Assembly: GCA_000403415.2 (NCBI GenBank)
Contig: KE159681.1
Location: forward strand, 230,583 to 286,110
Reading direction: 5' to 3'
Origin: Firmicutes bacterium M10-2
GTDB lineage: Bacteria; Bacillota_I; Bacilli_A; Erysipelotrichales; Erysipelotrichaceae
Length of the DNA stretch: 55,528 nt
Shown here: one piece after another, positions 41,602-51,788 of the stretch
Numbering within the stretch: position 1 is the stretch's first letter
Layout of the letters: each line of letters opens with the position of its first letter
Translations under genes and position numbers: made by a program
The notes under the pieces: model-generated
The model's database searches: none
Seen by the model: the letters and a program-made list of their open reading frames with translations, nothing else
Told to the model about the DNA's origin: nothing

Positions 41602-44600
41602 TTATCTTTTCTCTTTCCGTTTCTTGCTGACAATCCAGCCAAGTCCTACTACAGTCATCAATCCCGCGAAAAGCGAGTTCGACTTTTTCATTGCAAATCC
41701 CGTTTCTGGTGAACGCGTTGTAGAAACAGAATCCACTTTGACTACTTTTCTGTTTGCCAAATTGACAGTTTCCCCTTTAAATGAACTATCATCTTTAACG
41801 GATGGAGTAACAACCGGTTTATTCGCTTCATCTACTGGTGTCATTGGTTTGTTTTCCGAAGGTTTGTTTCCTGGATCCTCTGGCTTTGTAGATGGTTTCC
41901 CGGTTGGCTTGTCCGGCTTTTCACCCGGTTTATTATTGTCAACCGGCTTGTCAGGTTTTTCCGATGGATTGCTTGGCTTATCCGGTTGTTCATTTGGATT
42001 ATCTACTGGAGATACTGGTTTTATTGGTTGATCTGGTTCTATATATTTTGGAAGCTCTTCTTCATCTACAACCGAGAGTTTCCTAACCGATTCCAAATAC
42101 TCTTCTAAAGTCATTCCAAAACCACCTACAGCACTATTTAATATCTTGATTTGATTCCAATCATTCGTGGATGGAGGAATGATTTTTATGTTTTCTGATG
42201 TATAGATATTGCCTTTAATTGGACTATCACTAATGATTCCGTCTCTATTCCAATCAATATTTCTATCATTTTCATCCCAGAGCCAAATTATTGATCTATC
42301 TTTATCGTATTTTAAATTTAAAGTCATTTTTAATTTTTTCGGAACCATACCAAAATATATATTCTGCGCATCCTTTTCATAAAGTGAATCCTTATTCATT
42401 TCTGGAAGTTCATATTCTGAATAATTCAAATAATCTTTAAATGATACCTCTCCCGCAGCGTTTTTAGTCCTAAGCTGCCAATAAGCTTGATACGCATAAT
42501 TCATAACGCTTAAGTAATTCGGTTTATAATTCACATCATCTGTTCCCCCATGTCTTAGCCCAAGCGTATGACCTAATTCGTGCATTATCGTTCCAGCTAG
42601 CCACCGTACACAATCATCATTGCTCAAATCACCTAGCGCGTGCATCGCTACACTGAAAATTGCACCATTCAAATGTGCAAGTCCTGTTGTCCCTTTATCA
42701 TCTTTAAACTGGTCCAATAAGACACATTGACGAAATATTGGCATACGAATTTTATTTTCTTCATCCTCATAGATATCTTTTAAAATATCCGCCAAAGCCT
42801 CATTCTTTAATGGAAAACTTTCTGGTTTATAATCTAGCTCTTTCGCTAAAGAACCGTATTCTGACCATAATTTCCCGGTTACAAAATCTTTTGATTCAGG
42901 TCCTGCATCAATATGAAGATTAAATCCATGCTCTTTGAATACCTTTGCCACCATATCGCAAGCATCATACAATATTTTTTTTGTAATCGTCGTCTGCGTT
43001 GCCGTATCGCCTATTACCCCTTTTACCCAGTTTATTTGCACAAAAATATCAGGTGTTTTCGGATCGGTTTTAATTAGTTTTCCATTATTTGATACTTTGA
43101 TTCCGTTTATTTCTGTCGCTGTTGGCAATCCATCTCCATCATCAATAGAAGAAACAGAATTTAAAAATATTCTTACTTGTTTCTTCTGCGCAGCAGTTTT
43201 GATGGTAAGTACCATGTCCATTTGTGCGGAGTATGACAAAGTATTTGGATCTAAAGTAAGCGGAACAACAACAGTTACTCTATTTTTCTCGTCAACTTTA
43301 AAAGTGGCTTTTCCAATAGTCGGAAATACATGGTCGGAAGTAGATGCTAAATGATGTCTTTCCATCGTCAAGTCCATACTTTTTACAAACTCTCGCAATT
43401 CATCATTCGAAAAACTTCCCCCATCAAACGACATCACACAATTCACTGCCAGTTGTTTTGCGGAAGGGTCCAAGTTCATTGGAAAAAATAAGTGATCATT
43501 ATATTCATCTGCCCACATTACATTTCGAGATTCTGATCCTGAAAATGAAATAGATGGCTCGACAGTAACTTGAAAATCTACCTTTTGTCCATCGTCGGCA
43601 ATTCCATGAATCATCGTGATGCCCGGCTTATTTCCCTCAATAAATAATGAAAAATCAACTGATGATTCTTTCTTATTTACTGTTCCTAACATGATGTTCT
43701 TAATTTTAGCAATCTCCTCATTATCAGAAATCCATTTAATATTTTTTGCAATTTCTAATACATCCTTTCCTTGATTGTTTCTATAACAGCCAGAAAGAAT
43801 TTCCATTTTCCCTGCTTCAATTTCTCTTCCTGTTTTTGAAACATCTAGACTCGAAATTGGACCTTCTGCTTCCCCAGGGAAACTTTCAATAGGACGCCCC
43901 AGCTCTTCTAATGTCGGCATTCCGTTCTCCAATAAAATCTTGTTTACCCTGGCATAAATATCATAGAGAGGAAGATCGACACCATCACAACGATATTTTT
44001 CCCCATACTTGCTTTTTTTAAATCTTTTAACATTTTCCAAACTATATAAATTTTGCATGTAATTTGGATAAGGGATTTCATCAGTATAATTGTCTGAACC
44101 ACTACTAGCTAAAACTCTGCCCGAACCATAACCTGGGAAATAGATTGCTTTTTTTCCTTCAGGAAATTGGACATCTCCTAAATTATAGAGATCACTGATG
44201 TAAGGGGTACGATTCACACTATAATATGTGGTAGGCCCTCCTAAAACGCCAGCAATAGAAATTTCTTCGAATCTAAGGTCGCTAATTTTGGGAAGAATTA
44301 TATTTATATTTCCAATGTTTATTAGATTTACTAATTTGTCTGAATCATCTCCTCCAAAGAGCGCAATTACACCTGCAGCTTCTATCTCACCCCATTTAAA
44401 AGCATCGGAGGAGAATTGACGAGAGTCAGCAATTGTTATATCACCAGCATTAATACAGTTTTCTGCACTACGTACATAACCAACAATACCACCTACTGAT
44501 GGCCATCCTCTCCACCCAGGATTTTGTGTTTTTGCGGTTTGAATATACAATAAACCTACATTTGTACATTTTTCTACTATTTCAGCTCGAGCGACTATAC

Positions 44601-45957
44601 CGCCAACACTCGGATTTTCATCAATAAATTTAGCTTCAACATTTCCGTAATTAATTGAATTATTCGTACCATATAACCATCCAGCTAGTCCACCAATATA
44701 AACATCTCTGAAATGATCATGGATAGTTCTGTCATGGTCTCCATAAACAGAAATATTAGCGCTATTTACGGAATTTTCGATAGTAGTATCCAGACCATAA
44801 CCAATTATCCCACCGATAAAATGATTTCTATAATTTATTATTGCTTCGTCTATATCAGAATATAGTTTTTCCTCTGAAAAGGATAAATTTATATTTCCTT
44901 TCACATCTACACAGTTAACAGCATGTCCTGTTTCATAATTAGCACTATAAATATACCCTACCAATCCACCAATGCATATATCTATCACAGATTTAGATAA
45001 ATTATTCTCGTACTTATATTTAGTCGGTTTATCTAAATCTAGATTTATCGAAACATGTAACTTTAGATTTTCAAATTTAGAAGTGCGTCCACCTGATGCA
45101 AATAAACCATAATAAGGTTTGTTAGGGTTATATTCAGTAATGGATAGCCCTGTAATTGAATGATTATTTCCATTAAAAGTACCATAAAAAGATACATCAT
45201 CTTCTTCATCAGCTTTCCATCCAATCGGAATGAAACTATCAATATGAGATAAATCAATGTCATTAACCAAAATATAATGACTGCTCATGTTTTCTCTGAT
45301 GAAATCCAAATCATCTGCTATTGCAATTTGATATGGATCTTCTACTGTTCCTGATCCTTTAACATTCCATTCTTTTACAACTTTTGAACTTATGACAGCA
45401 CTGGAAATCTGATATGGATTTTCCTCACTACCGTCCCCAAATTGAAAGAGGCTATTATTCTGTGGTTTCACTTCTTCTACCACTTTCATTTCCTTTGGTT
45501 GCGTCTCTTTGTTTTCTTCTGAAGCGAATGCTTTCATTTCTGAATTTTCTTTTGGAAAAGTAGTGACTTCACTATTTAAAATTTCTTTCTTTGGCTCAAC
45601 TTCTGTTTCTGAATCTGGTGCTTTGAAATCATTATTTAGGTTTTCTTTTTCCTGGTTTTCAATATTATAATCTACCGATTCACCCGCAAATAAGTCTTCT
45701 TCATCCGATATTTTTTCAGATTCGTTGAATTGATTTACATTGGGATCTTCTTCACCAACGCTTTCCTCTTCATAAAATGTAGTATCGGTTATCCCAGCAA
45801 ATTCTGTATTTTCCGTTTGCTGGACCACATCTTGTTCTACTGAATTTTGCTCCACTTCTTCGGCAAGAATTGCCATACCCGGCAATGTTACGGCTGTTGC
45901 CAATGCAACTGCTGCCAAATGTTGGGGTTTCACACTTTTATTCTCATTCGATTTCAT
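41602..45957 (-). CDS. Wall-anchored GLUG-repeat protein with a metzincin-type metalloprotease site
   Basis: A 1451-residue secreted protein. In order: signal peptide (to about 33), acidic Ser/Glu-rich region (35-170), GSGTVEDPYQIA-type block and GLUG-like repeats (about 190-650, e.g. FIGGIIGYGLDTTIENSVNSA), a bacterial beta region, then HELGHTLGLRH (1126-1136), a full HExxHxxGxxH zinc site with a Met-turn SVMNY (Met1152), a Pro/Lys-rich wall-spanning region, and the sorting signal SPETG plus hydrophobic helix and KKRKEKR tail. It is probably a surface protease; the substrate is unknown. ATG 45957 follows GGAAAGGA. Confidence 0.88.
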   Translation of the reverse strand: MKSNENKSVKPQHLAAVALATAVTLPGMAILAEEVEQNSVEQDVVQQTENTEFAGITDTTFYEEESVGEEDPNVNQFNESEKISDEEDLFAGESVDYNIENQEKENLNNDFKAPDSETEVEPKKEILNSEVTTFPKENSEMKAFASEENKETQPKEMKVVEEVKPQNNSLFQFGDGSEENPYQISSAVISSKVVKEWNVKGSGTVEDPYQIAIADDLDFIRENMSSHYILVNDIDLSHIDSFIPIGWKADEEDDVSFYGTFNGNNHSITGLSITEYNPNKPYYGLFASGGRTSKFENLKLHVSINLDLDKPTKYKYENNLSKSVIDICIGGLVGYIYSANYETGHAVNCVDVKGNINLSFSEEKLYSDIDEAIINYRNHFIGGIIGYGLDTTIENSVNSANISVYGDHDRTIHDHFRDVYIGGLAGWLYGTNNSINYGNVEAKFIDENPSVGGIVARAEIVEKCTNVGLLYIQTAKTQNPGWRGWPSVGGIVGYVRSAENCINAGDITIADSRQFSSDAFKWGEIEAAGVIALFGGDDSDKLVNLINIGNINIILPKISDLRFEEISIAGVLGGPTTYYSVNRTPYISDLYNLGDVQFPEGKKAIYFPGYGSGRVLASSGSDNYTDEIPYPNYMQNLYSLENVKRFKKSKYGEKYRCDGVDLPLYDIYARVNKILLENGMPTLEELGRPIESFPGEAEGPISSLDVSKTGREIEAGKMEILSGCYRNNQGKDVLEIAKNIKWISDNEEIAKIKNIMLGTVNKKESSVDFSLFIEGNKPGITMIHGIADDGQKVDFQVTVEPSISFSGSESRNVMWADEYNDHLFFPMNLDPSAKQLAVNCVMSFDGGSFSNDELREFVKSMDLTMERHHLASTSDHVFPTIGKATFKVDEKNRVTVVVPLTLDPNTLSYSAQMDMVLTIKTAAQKKQVRIFLNSVSSIDDGDGLPTATEINGIKVSNNGKLIKTDPKTPDIFVQINWVKGVIGDTATQTTITKKILYDACDMVAKVFKEHGFNLHIDAGPESKDFVTGKLWSEYGSLAKELDYKPESFPLKNEALADILKDIYEDEENKIRMPIFRQCVLLDQFKDDKGTTGLAHLNGAIFSVAMHALGDLSNDDCVRWLAGTIMHELGHTLGLRHGGTDDVNYKPNYLSVMNYAYQAYWQLRTKNAAGEVSFKDYLNYSEYELPEMNKDSLYEKDAQNIYFGMVPKKLKMTLNLKYDKDRSIIWLWDENDRNIDWNRDGIISDSPIKGNIYTSENIKIIPPSTNDWNQIKILNSAVGGFGMTLEEYLESVRKLSVVDEEELPKYIEPDQPIKPVSPVDNPNEQPDKPSNPSEKPDKPVDNNKPGEKPDKPTGKPSTKPEDPGNKPSENKPMTPVDEANKPVVTPSVKDDSSFKGETVNLANRKVVKVDSVSTTRSPETGFAMKKSNSLFAGLMTVVGLGWIVSKKRKEKR

Positions 45958-45985
45958 ACTCAATCCTTTCCATTCTTCTTAAAAC

Positions 45986-46022
45986 GAAAAAAGCGGAGAA
46001 AAGGTACTTCCCTCCTCCGCTT
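45986..46022 (-). terminator. Terminator of the 46051 gene
   Basis: On the minus strand AAGCGGAG pairs with CTCCGCTT, followed by TTTTTT. It lies between two surface-protein genes. Confidence 0.8.
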
Positions 46023-46050
46023 CCTATACTTTCATCAAATTTTATTCTTT

Positions 46051-48516
46051 CTAAAACTTCCGCTTCTTTCTTGCAAGGAATCCAAGCCCGATTATACTCA
46101 TGAAACCTGTAAACATGGAACTTGTCTTATGAACCGCGATGCCTGTATTTGGGGAATGCTCCGCATTGGATTCCTCTTTTACCGAACGCAATGTTTCCAC
46201 TTTGACTGGAATGACTTTGGTTCCGTTTCCTTCGTTGACAGTTGGCTTAACAATTGGTTTATTCGCTTCATCAGCCGGGGTCATTGGTTTATTTTGATCC
46301 GTCGGTTTTTCATTCGGCTTGTTATCGGTTGGTTTATTCGTATCCGATGGATTGTTCGGTTGATCCGGTTTCTCGTTTGGATTCTCTGGATCTTGGCTTA
46401 TATTTTGACTTGCTACGATAAACCAAGAGAATGAAGTTGTTTCAAATTCGTAGTATTTGCCATCAATGATCTTGAATTGAAGCTCTACCGCATCCGAATC
46501 TTTTTGTTCCTTATGGAACAGTCGAACTTCTTTACCGATAAATTCTGTTGGAATCGGAATTCGAACAGTAAATTTACCGGTTCTTGATACTTCTATTCCT
46601 TCATCATTTTCAAAATGAATATCATAACCAATCGTTTGATAGTCAGAAGATAGACCAAAATTATTGTCTGCTTCTACTTCGTCGATTACGATTTCCAATC
46701 CTGTTAGATCTTCGTTGGATTCTGCTTTTACTTGATATCCATTTTGAGAGAATGTCGCTTCTGTTTTGATCAGAGTTTCAATCTCGATATTTGGGAATTG
46801 ACTTTCAACTAGTTTTTCCAATTCTTTTCGGCTTATACTCGCTCCATTTTCAAGATCCGATCCTATTTGAGTTGTATACAATACCCCATTCAATTTAAGA
46901 TCATCTACTGCATAACAATTTGTAATTTTCACAACATCCCATAAACTCGGATCGACTGGTGTTATTTGCATCTCACGGTTCATACTCGTGATTCGGTAAA
47001 CCGGATACTTTTCAGTATCTACATTGACAATTTTTCCATCTTTTTGAAGTCTACGAATATTGATCCATTCTGCTAAATTATAGCCATTTTTAATTTCATT
47101 TTTATCTATTGCCATATTTCCAATCAATCCATTGACTTGAAATAAATTATTCTTCAATCCAGATTCTGCTGAAGAAGGAAAAACAATATCCATATTTCCA
47201 AAATTAACAATATTTTTCGCTACGGATGGATAGTAAATTGTAGTGTTTCCATTCTCAAGTGCACCATTAAATTGACCTATGATGCTACCAATCGCAATAT
47301 TAGAACTGTACTTTACATCATAGTTGTTTGTTAATTGGATAAATCCATAATTGATTAAATTCTCACAATTTCCTGTTAAGTAACCAGTAATCCCTCCGGA
47401 ATAACTATACGAAGTTAAATTTTCCAAAGTGATATTTCCTTTATTTATACAATTTTTAAGTGGGATCGCTAATCCTCCATCTTCAACATTTTTTCCAAAG
47501 TATCCAACAATTCCTCCAGTATATGTTGTAATAACCCCGTTATACTTATCTTGTCTAACTTTTATATTGGCTAAATTTTGGCAATTTGCGACAAAATCTT
47601 TTGGAGTCGAGAGTCCAACGATTCCTCCAATATATCCATGATATGGATGCCCGTTACCGGATAAGTCAACCTCAATATTTCCACTGACTTGACAATGATC
47701 TATGGTACCGCCCATATCCACGCCTGTAAGCGCACCGACATATACCGTTTTACTCACATATCTATCCGATTCATATAGACAATCGTGGGTATCCGCTTTT
47801 ATATTCACATTTTCAAGAATAATATTTTTTAAAATCCCTTGATTGTGCGCAAATAATCCATACCATTGATTTTGATTCCGTTCCTTATCGGCCACAATAT
47901 GCAAGCCGCTGATTTTAAAGTTTCCGCCATCGAATACACCTTTAAAAGCATAAGCATCCCATGTTTCATTATTCGTTGGTGCTCCAATCGGTGTCCAAAC
48001 CCGGTCACTTAAATCAATATTGCCAGTCTGCACATAATGCGCATTCAAATCATAACGAATCGAATCCAATTCCGTTGCGCTGGAAATTTGGTATGGATCT
48101 TCCTCCGTTCCAGTTCCAAATTGAAACAATGGCGTTTCCTTGGCATTAATTTCTACGAAAGTTTCACCCGATTGATTCTGATTTTCTTCCGTAATGACAA
48201 GATTTAAATTAGGAATATCTGTGGGACTTTCCTTCGGTGCAATAACTTCCGGTGTCATTCCATCCAATGTTCCAAGATCCGTTGCTCCTTCATCTGATTG
48301 CCTTTCGCCTTCGATCGCGATTGCTTCGGCTTCACTACCGATTCCTGCATCCAATTTTTCAGGAGCCAATACCACACTATCTGAAAATTCTTCCACTCCT
48401 TGATTTTCTTCTGTCGTTTCCGGCAATGAATCATTTTCTTCTGCGAAAACAGTTGCGGTAACTGGTGCTAACAACATTGTTGCTGCCACTGCACCGTAAA
48501 GATGTGTTTTTTTCAT
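46051..48516 (-). CDS. Wall-anchored GLUG-repeat surface protein, 821 residues
   Basis: Signal peptide (MKKTHLYGAVAATMLLAPV, cleaved near residue 26), acidic region, a block starting LFQFGTGTEEDPYQISSATE, then GLUG-like repeats (about 190-400: GYIGGIVGLSTPKDF, GGIVGYFGKN, GGITGYLTGN). It ends in a 120-residue domain (SNEDLTGLEIVIDEVEADNN onward) nearly identical to one in the next protein, a Pro/Asn/Lys-rich stalk, and the sorting signal SPNTG with membrane helix and KKRKF. The ATG at 48516 follows AGAGGATT. No enzymatic motif is visible; adhesion is a guess. Confidence 0.88.
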   Translation of the reverse strand: MKKTHLYGAVAATMLLAPVTATVFAEENDSLPETTEENQGVEEFSDSVVLAPEKLDAGIGSEAEAIAIEGERQSDEGATDLGTLDGMTPEVIAPKESPTDIPNLNLVITEENQNQSGETFVEINAKETPLFQFGTGTEEDPYQISSATELDSIRYDLNAHYVQTGNIDLSDRVWTPIGAPTNNETWDAYAFKGVFDGGNFKISGLHIVADKERNQNQWYGLFAHNQGILKNIILENVNIKADTHDCLYESDRYVSKTVYVGALTGVDMGGTIDHCQVSGNIEVDLSGNGHPYHGYIGGIVGLSTPKDFVANCQNLANIKVRQDKYNGVITTYTGGIVGYFGKNVEDGGLAIPLKNCINKGNITLENLTSYSYSGGITGYLTGNCENLINYGFIQLTNNYDVKYSSNIAIGSIIGQFNGALENGNTTIYYPSVAKNIVNFGNMDIVFPSSAESGLKNNLFQVNGLIGNMAIDKNEIKNGYNLAEWINIRRLQKDGKIVNVDTEKYPVYRITSMNREMQITPVDPSLWDVVKITNCYAVDDLKLNGVLYTTQIGSDLENGASISRKELEKLVESQFPNIEIETLIKTEATFSQNGYQVKAESNEDLTGLEIVIDEVEADNNFGLSSDYQTIGYDIHFENDEGIEVSRTGKFTVRIPIPTEFIGKEVRLFHKEQKDSDAVELQFKIIDGKYYEFETTSFSWFIVASQNISQDPENPNEKPDQPNNPSDTNKPTDNKPNEKPTDQNKPMTPADEANKPIVKPTVNEGNGTKVIPVKVETLRSVKEESNAEHSPNTGIAVHKTSSMFTGFMSIIGLGFLARKKRKF
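46407..46779 (-). repeat. 373-bp dispersed repeat, copy 1 (surface-protein domain)
   Basis: Nearly identical at DNA level to 48989-49361, far above the similarity of the flanking coding sequence. This points to recent duplication or gene conversion. Confidence 0.9.
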
Positions 48517-48538
48517 ACCCAATCCTCTTTCCTTTCTT

Positions 48539-48575
48539 AAATAAAGAAACGGAGCAGATCTCTCCCCTCCGTTTC
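48539..48575 (-). terminator. Terminator of the 48600 gene
   Basis: On the minus strand GAAACGGAG pairs with CTCCGTTTC, followed by TTTATTT. It lies in the 80-base gap before the next surface-protein gene. Confidence 0.75.
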
Positions 48576-48599
48576 ATGTTTTGTAAAATTTACTTCTTT

Positions 48600-51569
48600 C
48601 TAAAACTTTCGTTTCTTTCCTACTAGGAATCCAAGACCAATCAAGCTCATCATGCCTGCAAACATCGAACTTGTCTTACGAGCTGCAATACCTGTATTCG
48701 GGGAACGCTTAGTATCCGCTTCTTTTTGAGTCTCTTTTGTAGATTCCATTTTTACCGGAATGACTCTTGTTTCACTTTCTTTATTAACACTTGGTTTGGA
48801 AGCCGGTTTATTCTCTTCATCAACCGGTGTTGTTGGTGTTTCTGTCGGCTTGTTGTCGTCCGTCGGATCATCCGGTGTTTCCGTTGGCTTGTTGTCATCC
48901 GTTGGATCATCCGGTGTTTCCGTTGGTTTATTGTCATCCGTTGGATCATCCGGTGTTTCCGTTGGCTTGTTGTCATCCGTTGTTGATTGACTTGCTACGA
49001 TAAACCAAGAGAATGAATTTGTTTCAAACTCATAGTATTTACCGTCAATAATATTGAATTGAAGCTCTACCGCATCCGAATCTTTTTGTTCCTTATGGAA
49101 CAGCCGAACTTCTTTACCGATAAATTCCGTTGGAATCGGAATTCGAACAGTAAATTTACCGGTTCTTGATACTTCTATTCCTTCACCATTTTCAAAATGA
49201 ATATCGTAACCAATCGTTTGATAATCAGAAGATAGACCAAAATTATTGTCTGCTTCTACTTCGTCGATTACGATTTCCAATCCTGTTAGATCTTCGTTGG
49301 ATTCTGCTTTTACTTGATATCCATCTTGAGAGAATGTCGCTTCTGTTTTGATCGGAGTTTCTGGTTTTGGATTTTTCTTCTTCAATTCCGCTGCTACGAA
49401 GATAATATCTAAATTTTCTTCTTCAATCATAATTCCTTCTAATCGATACCAACCCATATTTTCTTCCCAAACAACTTCATTGGTTGCGGCATTGATAATT
49501 TTTCCATGTAGAACCCGCATATTGAATTCTTCCGGAAAAGCAAACTCGCCATAGTAATCTCCCGGCCTTTGCACTTTGTTTCCATCTTTGTCGGCAAGAT
49601 AAAGATGATAGCCATATGTATCGTATTGATCGGAATATCCAAAATTATCATCAGATTCTACTTCTTCTAAAACGGCATGAATATCACGGAAACCGGCTGG
49701 AGATTGGGCAAAAACATAGTAGTTTTCACCCTCAAATACTTTTTTCAATTCTTCTTTATTTGTTGGCTGTTCAATCGTTTCCCCTGATTCTAAGATCTTG
49801 ATATCCGGAAATTGAGTTTGAACCAAAGAACTGAGTTCTTCTCTTTTTACATTCGCACCGTTTTCTAGATTAGAGTCAATGAATTTATCAACAATCTTTT
49901 CATTGATTTTAAAATCATTTACACTATAGCAATTTTTAATCGATACATTCCGATCCTTAATTGACGGATCATTATAAGAATAGCTGGTGGTTGCATTTGT
50001 GATCCGATAAATCGGATATTTCTCTAAATCCAAATTCGTATAATTTCCATTACTATCAATCCATTTAAAATTAAGTGTATCGCCTAAATTGTAGCCATTT
50101 TCAATACCGCTATATTCTCCGTTAATTTCAAGTCCGCCGATCATTCCGATCAAACCATTAACGTATATAAGATAATGCGGATCAGAGGTATAAGATGAAG
50201 AGACAACATCAATTTTTCCAAAATTAACAACATTGGATGTTTTTGAAGGAAAAGAAATCCCATCATTATAGTCGCTCGTTTCTGAATAAAAAGTAGTATG
50301 TTGAAGTTGTCCTAATATGCTACCAATTGCTAAAAATGAATATACATCTTCTAATTCCGAATTATTTAACCGAATGTTTCCATAATTAACGAGATTTTCA
50401 GAATTCCCCCAAATAAAACCCGCAAGTCCGCCGATCTCGCAATGATTCGAATTCTCTACAGTAATATCTCCATAATTGGTACAATCTTTTAAAACCATAT
50501 TGGCATGATCTTTATTAGCGAATTTTCCAATATGTCCCACAATACCTCCAACAGTAGTATTTGTTCCCGCCTTGTCATCATAGCTTACTCTAATATTTGC
50601 ATAATTTTTACAATTTTTTATTAAAGTTTTAGGAATAGAATAACCTGCAATGCCCCCTGTATATCCTACGTAGTACGTCCTAGCCGATACTTTCGTTAAC
50701 TGATTTACAATATTTCCGCTAACTGTGCAATTCTCTATCGTTCCTTGATCCCAGCCTGTTAAACCAGATGCAAATACTCCGCCATAAATAGGGCCAGCCG
50801 GCCGTCTAGGAGTTGGTGAAGTCAATTTTTGAATGTTATGGGCATCGATTGCTACATCCACATCCAATAATTGAATGTTCTTTAAAATCCCTTCATTTTT
50901 CGCAAACAATCCATAGAATTGTTCATAAATCGGTTCTGTCTTTTCTCTGATCATTAAATTGGAAATCGCAAAATTTGCTCCATCAAAGACACCTTTGAAA
51001 GATTGGGTATTGGAAGTTTCTGTTTCCATTCCAATCGGGGTCCAATTAATCCCTTTCAAATCAATATGTGCGGTTTGAATATAATAAGCATTCAAATCAT
51101 ATCGAATAGAATCCAATTCTGTTGCACTCGATACTTGATAGGGATCTTCTTCCGTTCCATTTCCATATTGGAATAAAGTGGTTCCTTGTTTTGAATTCGA
51201 CTCAACCAAAGTAATCCCTTCATTATTCTCATTTTCTTCACTTACTGTTGAATCCTCGACTTCATTCGATTCCTCGGAAATTATTTCAAATTCAGATTGT
51301 TTAAATTCCACAGTACTACTCAAAGGTTGATCATTCTTTTGTGTAATGTTTTCTTCTTTATTGTCTATCTCATCAACAGCAGATAAATTCACTTCCTCAG
51401 TTTCCGTTTGTTCAGGCAATACGGGCTGTTCAGACAATTCACTCGAATTCTGTGTTTCTAAGGACGTTTCCGAAGGAACTTCACCCTCTTCTGCTGCTAA
51501 AACGTTTGCTGTGACCGGTGCCAACAACATCGTTGCCGCCACTGCACCGTAAAGATGTGTTTTTTTCAT
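48600..51569 (-). CDS. Wall-anchored GLUG-repeat surface protein, 989 residues
   Basis: Same plan and almost the same signal peptide (MKKTHLYGAVAATMLLAPV) as the 46051 protein: acidic region, LFQYGNGTEEDPYQVSSATE block, GLUG-like repeats (GYTGGIAGYSIPKTL, GGIVGHIGKFANK, GGLAGFIWGN), two tandem copies of a 110-120-residue domain (a diverged one with VESDDNFGYSDQYDTYGY, then the conserved one with VEADNNFGLSSDYQTIGY), a TDDNKPTETPDDP repeat stalk, and SPNTG plus helix and KKRKF. The ATG at 51569 has AAGGAG upstream. Its promoter carries the LytTR-type element. Confidence 0.88.
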   Translation of the reverse strand: MKKTHLYGAVAATMLLAPVTANVLAAEEGEVPSETSLETQNSSELSEQPVLPEQTETEEVNLSAVDEIDNKEENITQKNDQPLSSTVEFKQSEFEIISEESNEVEDSTVSEENENNEGITLVESNSKQGTTLFQYGNGTEEDPYQVSSATELDSIRYDLNAYYIQTAHIDLKGINWTPIGMETETSNTQSFKGVFDGANFAISNLMIREKTEPIYEQFYGLFAKNEGILKNIQLLDVDVAIDAHNIQKLTSPTPRRPAGPIYGGVFASGLTGWDQGTIENCTVSGNIVNQLTKVSARTYYVGYTGGIAGYSIPKTLIKNCKNYANIRVSYDDKAGTNTTVGGIVGHIGKFANKDHANMVLKDCTNYGDITVENSNHCEIGGLAGFIWGNSENLVNYGNIRLNNSELEDVYSFLAIGSILGQLQHTTFYSETSDYNDGISFPSKTSNVVNFGKIDVVSSSYTSDPHYLIYVNGLIGMIGGLEINGEYSGIENGYNLGDTLNFKWIDSNGNYTNLDLEKYPIYRITNATTSYSYNDPSIKDRNVSIKNCYSVNDFKINEKIVDKFIDSNLENGANVKREELSSLVQTQFPDIKILESGETIEQPTNKEELKKVFEGENYYVFAQSPAGFRDIHAVLEEVESDDNFGYSDQYDTYGYHLYLADKDGNKVQRPGDYYGEFAFPEEFNMRVLHGKIINAATNEVVWEENMGWYRLEGIMIEEENLDIIFVAAELKKKNPKPETPIKTEATFSQDGYQVKAESNEDLTGLEIVIDEVEADNNFGLSSDYQTIGYDIHFENGEGIEVSRTGKFTVRIPIPTEFIGKEVRLFHKEQKDSDAVELQFNIIDGKYYEFETNSFSWFIVASQSTTDDNKPTETPDDPTDDNKPTETPDDPTDDNKPTETPDDPTDDNKPTETPTTPVDEENKPASKPSVNKESETRVIPVKMESTKETQKEADTKRSPNTGIAARKTSSMFAGMMSLIGLGFLVGKKRKF
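48838..48982 (-). repeat. 39-bp tandem repeat, about 3.7 units
   Basis: Units of 39 bases encode TDDNKPTETPDDP. Copies 2, 3 and 4 differ by one or two bases; the first differs by about five. It forms the wall-spanning stalk, and copy number could vary by slippage. Confidence 0.9.
48989..49361 (-). repeat. 373-bp dispersed repeat, copy 2 (surface-protein domain)
   Basis: Partner of 46407-46779. Confidence 0.9.
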
Positions 51570-51788
51570 ACTCAATTCTCCTTGATTTCCTTTCACGACA
51601 AGCGATTTTTCATGATTAAAAGTTGCTTTCGTATTCTTTCTTTCATCCCGATCCTGTTTTTTTCCTTCTGAGTTCGTTGCTAAAAATGGAAAACCACTTG
51701 CCAAATACACCTTGAACACGATTCCTATTCCCAATCCATATTTTTTTATTTTTATTATCGTGCGTGATGTATTTATATTATGTTTTTT

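Noticed and set aside
48838-48982. CRISPR-like repeat array
   Set aside because: The 39-base units are contiguous with no spacers and stay in frame, encoding a Pro/Asp stalk.
51570-51734. 55-codon in-frame extension of the first surface protein
   Set aside because: It would bury the signal peptide, which matches that of the neighbouring protein exactly from MKKTHLYG and has AAGGAG before it. It may still be a leader ORF.
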